Below are positions 6,375 through 8,291 of a stretch of 8,291 nt of DNA, piece by piece; positions within the stretch are counted from its first letter, which is position 1; every line of letters begins with the position of its first letter. The stretch is from CAYXBG01 sp964463145. GTDB lineage: Bacteria; Acidobacteriota; UBA6911; RPQK01; CBDAPI01. Made by a program: the position numbers and the translations under genes. The stretch spans positions 1-8,291 of the forward strand of contig CAYXBG010000076.1 in assembly GCA_964463145.1 (NCBI GenBank), in the 5' to 3' direction. The notes beneath the pieces were generated by a model that ran no database searches, was not told the origin of the DNA, and saw only the letters and a list, made by a program, of their open reading frames with translations.

Positions 6375-7601
6375 GTGAAAACACTAACCTATCATTCCTT
6401 CGCCTTAAGAAACTCTCTCATAGTACTAGTTCTTTTGTGCTCCTGTAGCGAACCAGCTCACTCACCCAAAACTTTATCTGGCCCACACCCCGTTAATAAT
6501 CCTAATTCGCCTCTGATGTTGGCTGCAGACTGGGTTCCAGAAGACGTTCACCAGATCGATTTCGCCAACCTACCCCAGATTCCTTCTCTGCACACCATAG
6601 TTAGCGATGTGCGTGAGGCAGAGGGTGTCAATCAACACAATTATTTAGCCTATCACGACGGGCGTTACTGGATAATGTGGAGTGACGGACCCGGGAAGGA
6701 AGATCGAGTCGGCCAGGTTGTCAAATTTTCCAATAGCGACGATGGTGTAAACTGGGATACCCCTCGTTTTCTCACGCCGTACCCACCGGGTGCAAAGCCA
6801 GATTCAGAATACTATGGGGTAAGATCTGACAAAGGGCTTCGTTGGATTGCCCGCGGATTCTGGCAACCCGATGGAGAGTTACTAGCAATAGCCTCCCTAG
6901 ACGAGGCTGGTAAATTTTTCGGGCCCAGCCTCCAACTAATGTTATTCCGTTGGAATTCTGAGACTTCAGCCTGGGACGAAGCTGGAGTTTTGGCAGATAA
7001 TGCGATCAATAACTTCCCACCCAAACGCCTTCCCACTGGGGAATGGATGACTTCCCGGCGCACTCACGACTACAAGGATACTGGAGTGCAGTTTCTGGTG
7101 GGAGGAGTCGAAGGATTGGATCAATGGTCATCGTTCCCTGTATTGAAAGAGAGCGATTTAGATGCAGAAGAACCTTACTGGTGGGTGCTCCCGGACAACA
7201 ATCTTATGGCCTTGTTCCGTGACAACAATCGCAGTGGATATTTATTCCGCTCCTTTTCGATAGACAACGGCCGTACTTGGAATACCCCAGTCCGCACCAA
7301 TTTCCCTGACGCCCGCTCAAAATTTCACGGGATCAGAATGAGTGATGGACGTTACGCTCTCGTTTCCAATGTCAATCCTCATCAACGCGATCCCCTCGCT
7401 CTCTCTATCAGTGATGACGGAATAATATTCAACCAAATGGGTTATTTGGTTGGAGGCCGTAATGTAAACTACCCACACATGATGGAACATGATGGACATT
7501 TACTGATTGCCTACGCGGGAGACAAACGTACAGTTGAGGTATTAAAGATACGCCTAGAAGATGTCCACAATATCCAGAACATGGCAGCCGACCCAGAATA
7601 G
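6375..7601 (+). CDS. Sialidase-like (BNR/Asp-box) exoglycosidase-family lipoprotein
   Basis: This is a 408-residue exported protein of the sialidase superfamily. The start is GTG 6375. A short basic and hydrophobic signal ends in LLCSC, a plausible lipobox with lipidated Cys24, so the protein should be anchored in a membrane facing the periplasm or outside. The remainder looks like a beta-propeller. It has Asp-boxes at SNSDDGVNW (119-127), SIDNGRTW (295-302) and the more degenerate SISDDGIIF (344-352), with YHDGRYWIMWSDG (93-105) before them and VNYPHMMEHDGHLLIAYAGDK (364-384) near the end. I do not see the N-terminal RIP arginine motif of proven neuraminidases, so release of sialic acid is unproven; related propellers act on other glycans. 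The acidic pair E265/E266 and arginines 282, 286 and 292 are candidate active-site residues. The gene begins 57 bases after the initiator tRNA and points toward the sulfatase gene, which supports a role in glycan breakdown. Confidence 0.85.
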   Translation: MKTLTYHSFALRNSLIVLVLLCSCSEPAHSPKTLSGPHPVNNPNSPLMLAADWVPEDVHQIDFANLPQIPSLHTIVSDVREAEGVNQHNYLAYHDGRYWIMWSDGPGKEDRVGQVVKFSNSDDGVNWDTPRFLTPYPPGAKPDSEYYGVRSDKGLRWIARGFWQPDGELLAIASLDEAGKFFGPSLQLMLFRWNSETSAWDEAGVLADNAINNFPPKRLPTGEWMTSRRTHDYKDTGVQFLVGGVEGLDQWSSFPVLKESDLDAEEPYWWVLPDNNLMALFRDNNRSGYLFRSFSIDNGRTWNTPVRTNFPDARSKFHGIRMSDGRYALVSNVNPHQRDPLALSISDDGIIFNQMGYLVGGRNVNYPHMMEHDGHLLIAYAGDKRTVEVLKIRLEDVHNIQNMAADPE

Positions 7602-7660
7602 ACCGACCTAAAAGCAATACTGATTTGAGGGAATCCTAGAAAAAACCACCAAGAACTACA

Positions 7661-8291
7661 TCATCGTTGGTCCCAATACCGACTGACGATTGCTTGTAGG
7701 TGGGGATAGTTATCGTCCGTCTCATTCAGCTCTTCGCGTAATCTTCTCAACTCCTTTTTGAGTGAAGAAATAACCTCCATATAACCATCGTCGTTGTATC
7801 TATTATCCATCTCGTGAGGATCATTCTGGAGATCGTAAAATTCCCAGGCTGGAGGAGTTGCAATTCGTGGATTTCTCCTGTCACCCTGATCGGTCTTGAC
7901 TCTCTCAGAATCCCTATAGTCGAGACCGTAATAGAAAATAAGCTTATACCTTTTAGTTCGGATCCCAAAATGGGCTGGATTACCTAAACGGTGGGCCATG
8001 TGCATCCAATAACGGTAATAGGTGGATGTCCTCCAATTTCCTGGCTCTTTACCTGTTTCGAGGACACGTCTGAAACTGGCCCCCTGCATATATTGAGGAA
8101 CCTCACCTCCTGCGAGCTCTATAAGTGTGGGCGCGAAATCAGTGTTATTGACTAATAAATCTGCTTTGGACCCAGCTTCCACCATTCTTGGGTAACGGAC
8201 TAGAAAAGGCATGCGCATAGACTCCTCATACATCCAACGTTTGTCCTGATAATCGTGCTCACCCAGCATGAAGCCTTGATCACCAGTATAG
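7661..8291 (-). CDS. Sulfatase (type I, alkaline-phosphatase fold), C-terminal part, cut by the window edge
   Basis: At least 210 residues of a sulfatase that would remove sulfate esters, most likely from a glycan. The N-terminal half, with the CxPxR or SxPxR site that becomes formylglycine, lies beyond base 8291. The visible part starts with YTGDQGFMLGEHD, whose Asp-Gln pair corresponds to the calcium ligands. DKRWMYEESMRMPFLVRYP follows; its first Lys corresponds to the conserved active-site lysine. Next come NTDFAPTLIELAGGEVP and QGASF, then the C-terminal subdomain with GIRTKRYKLIFYYG and EFYDLQNDPHEMDN, a standard ending for the family. A charged helix (about the last 45 residues) closes the protein. 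TGA is at 7661-7663. The ATG at 8267-8269 is internal and not the start. The gene converges on the sialidase-like gene with a 59-base gap that shows no strong terminator. The exact substrate is unknown. Confidence 0.93.
   Translation of the reverse strand, partial: YTGDQGFMLGEHDYQDKRWMYEESMRMPFLVRYPRMVEAGSKADLLVNNTDFAPTLIELAGGEVPQYMQGASFRRVLETGKEPGNWRTSTYYRYWMHMAHRLGNPAHFGIRTKRYKLIFYYGLDYRDSERVKTDQGDRRNPRIATPPAWEFYDLQNDPHEMDNRYNDDGYMEVISSLKKELRRLREELNETDDNYPHLQAIVSRYWDQR

Noticed and set aside
7477..7496. Tandem direct repeat of ACATGATGGA
   Set aside because: Two 10-base copies lie inside a conserved protein segment (HMMEHDG) and are explained by coding sequence.
7602..7660. Bidirectional terminator between the converging sialidase-like and sulfatase genes
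   Set aside because: Only a four-base GATT/AATC stem is visible; nothing strong enough to call.

Overview
The window is chromosomal DNA of moderate GC content from a Gram-negative-type bacterium. It holds two lipoprotein genes, an RpoH-class sigma factor, a class II tRNA nucleotidyltransferase, an initiator tRNA with encoded CCA, and a carbohydrate-oriented gene set (ribose-type sugar ABC transporter, sialidase-like protein, sulfatase, formylglycine-enzyme-fold lipoprotein). This mixture is common in glycan-degrading marine or soil bacteria such as Verrucomicrobiota (Opitutae-like) and relatives. That placement is an inference from gene content only.

Layout: (1) 1-2680, plus strand, is a sugar-uptake operon: the last 38 codons of a periplasmic substrate-binding protein, a double-domain ATPase of the RbsA type (162-1706) and an RbsC-type permease (1703-2680) that overlaps the ATPase by four bases. 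(2) 2746-3735 encodes a sigma-32-like factor whose start is fixed by a GGAG site. (3) 3857-5200 encodes a CCA-adding enzyme/poly(A) polymerase family protein with an HD domain. (4) 5201-5324 is an intergenic region with a perfect 12-bp palindrome, a C/G-rich hairpin and a good promoter that ends almost on the next start codon. (5) 5325-6170 encodes a lipoprotein with the FGE/SUMF1 fold but without the catalytic cysteines. (6) 6199-6318 holds a strong promoter and an initiator tRNA-fMet. (7) 6375-7601 encodes a sialidase-like Asp-box lipoprotein directly behind the tRNA. (8) 7661-8291, minus strand, is the C-terminal part of a sulfatase that runs off the window and faces the sialidase-like gene tail to tail.

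The genes form two groups. One is housekeeping (rpoH, cca, initiator tRNA). The other handles carbohydrates: sugar import on the left, and surface or periplasmic glycan processing by the sialidase-like protein and sulfatase on the right. Each gene belongs to a known family, and I see no phage, transposon, CRISPR or defence system. The points most worth a second look are the cysteine-less FGE homologue near a sulfatase, the initiator tRNA apparently co-transcribed with a lipoprotein gene, promoters placed so close to start codons that leaderless translation is possible, and an unusual recognition-helix sequence in the sigma factor.
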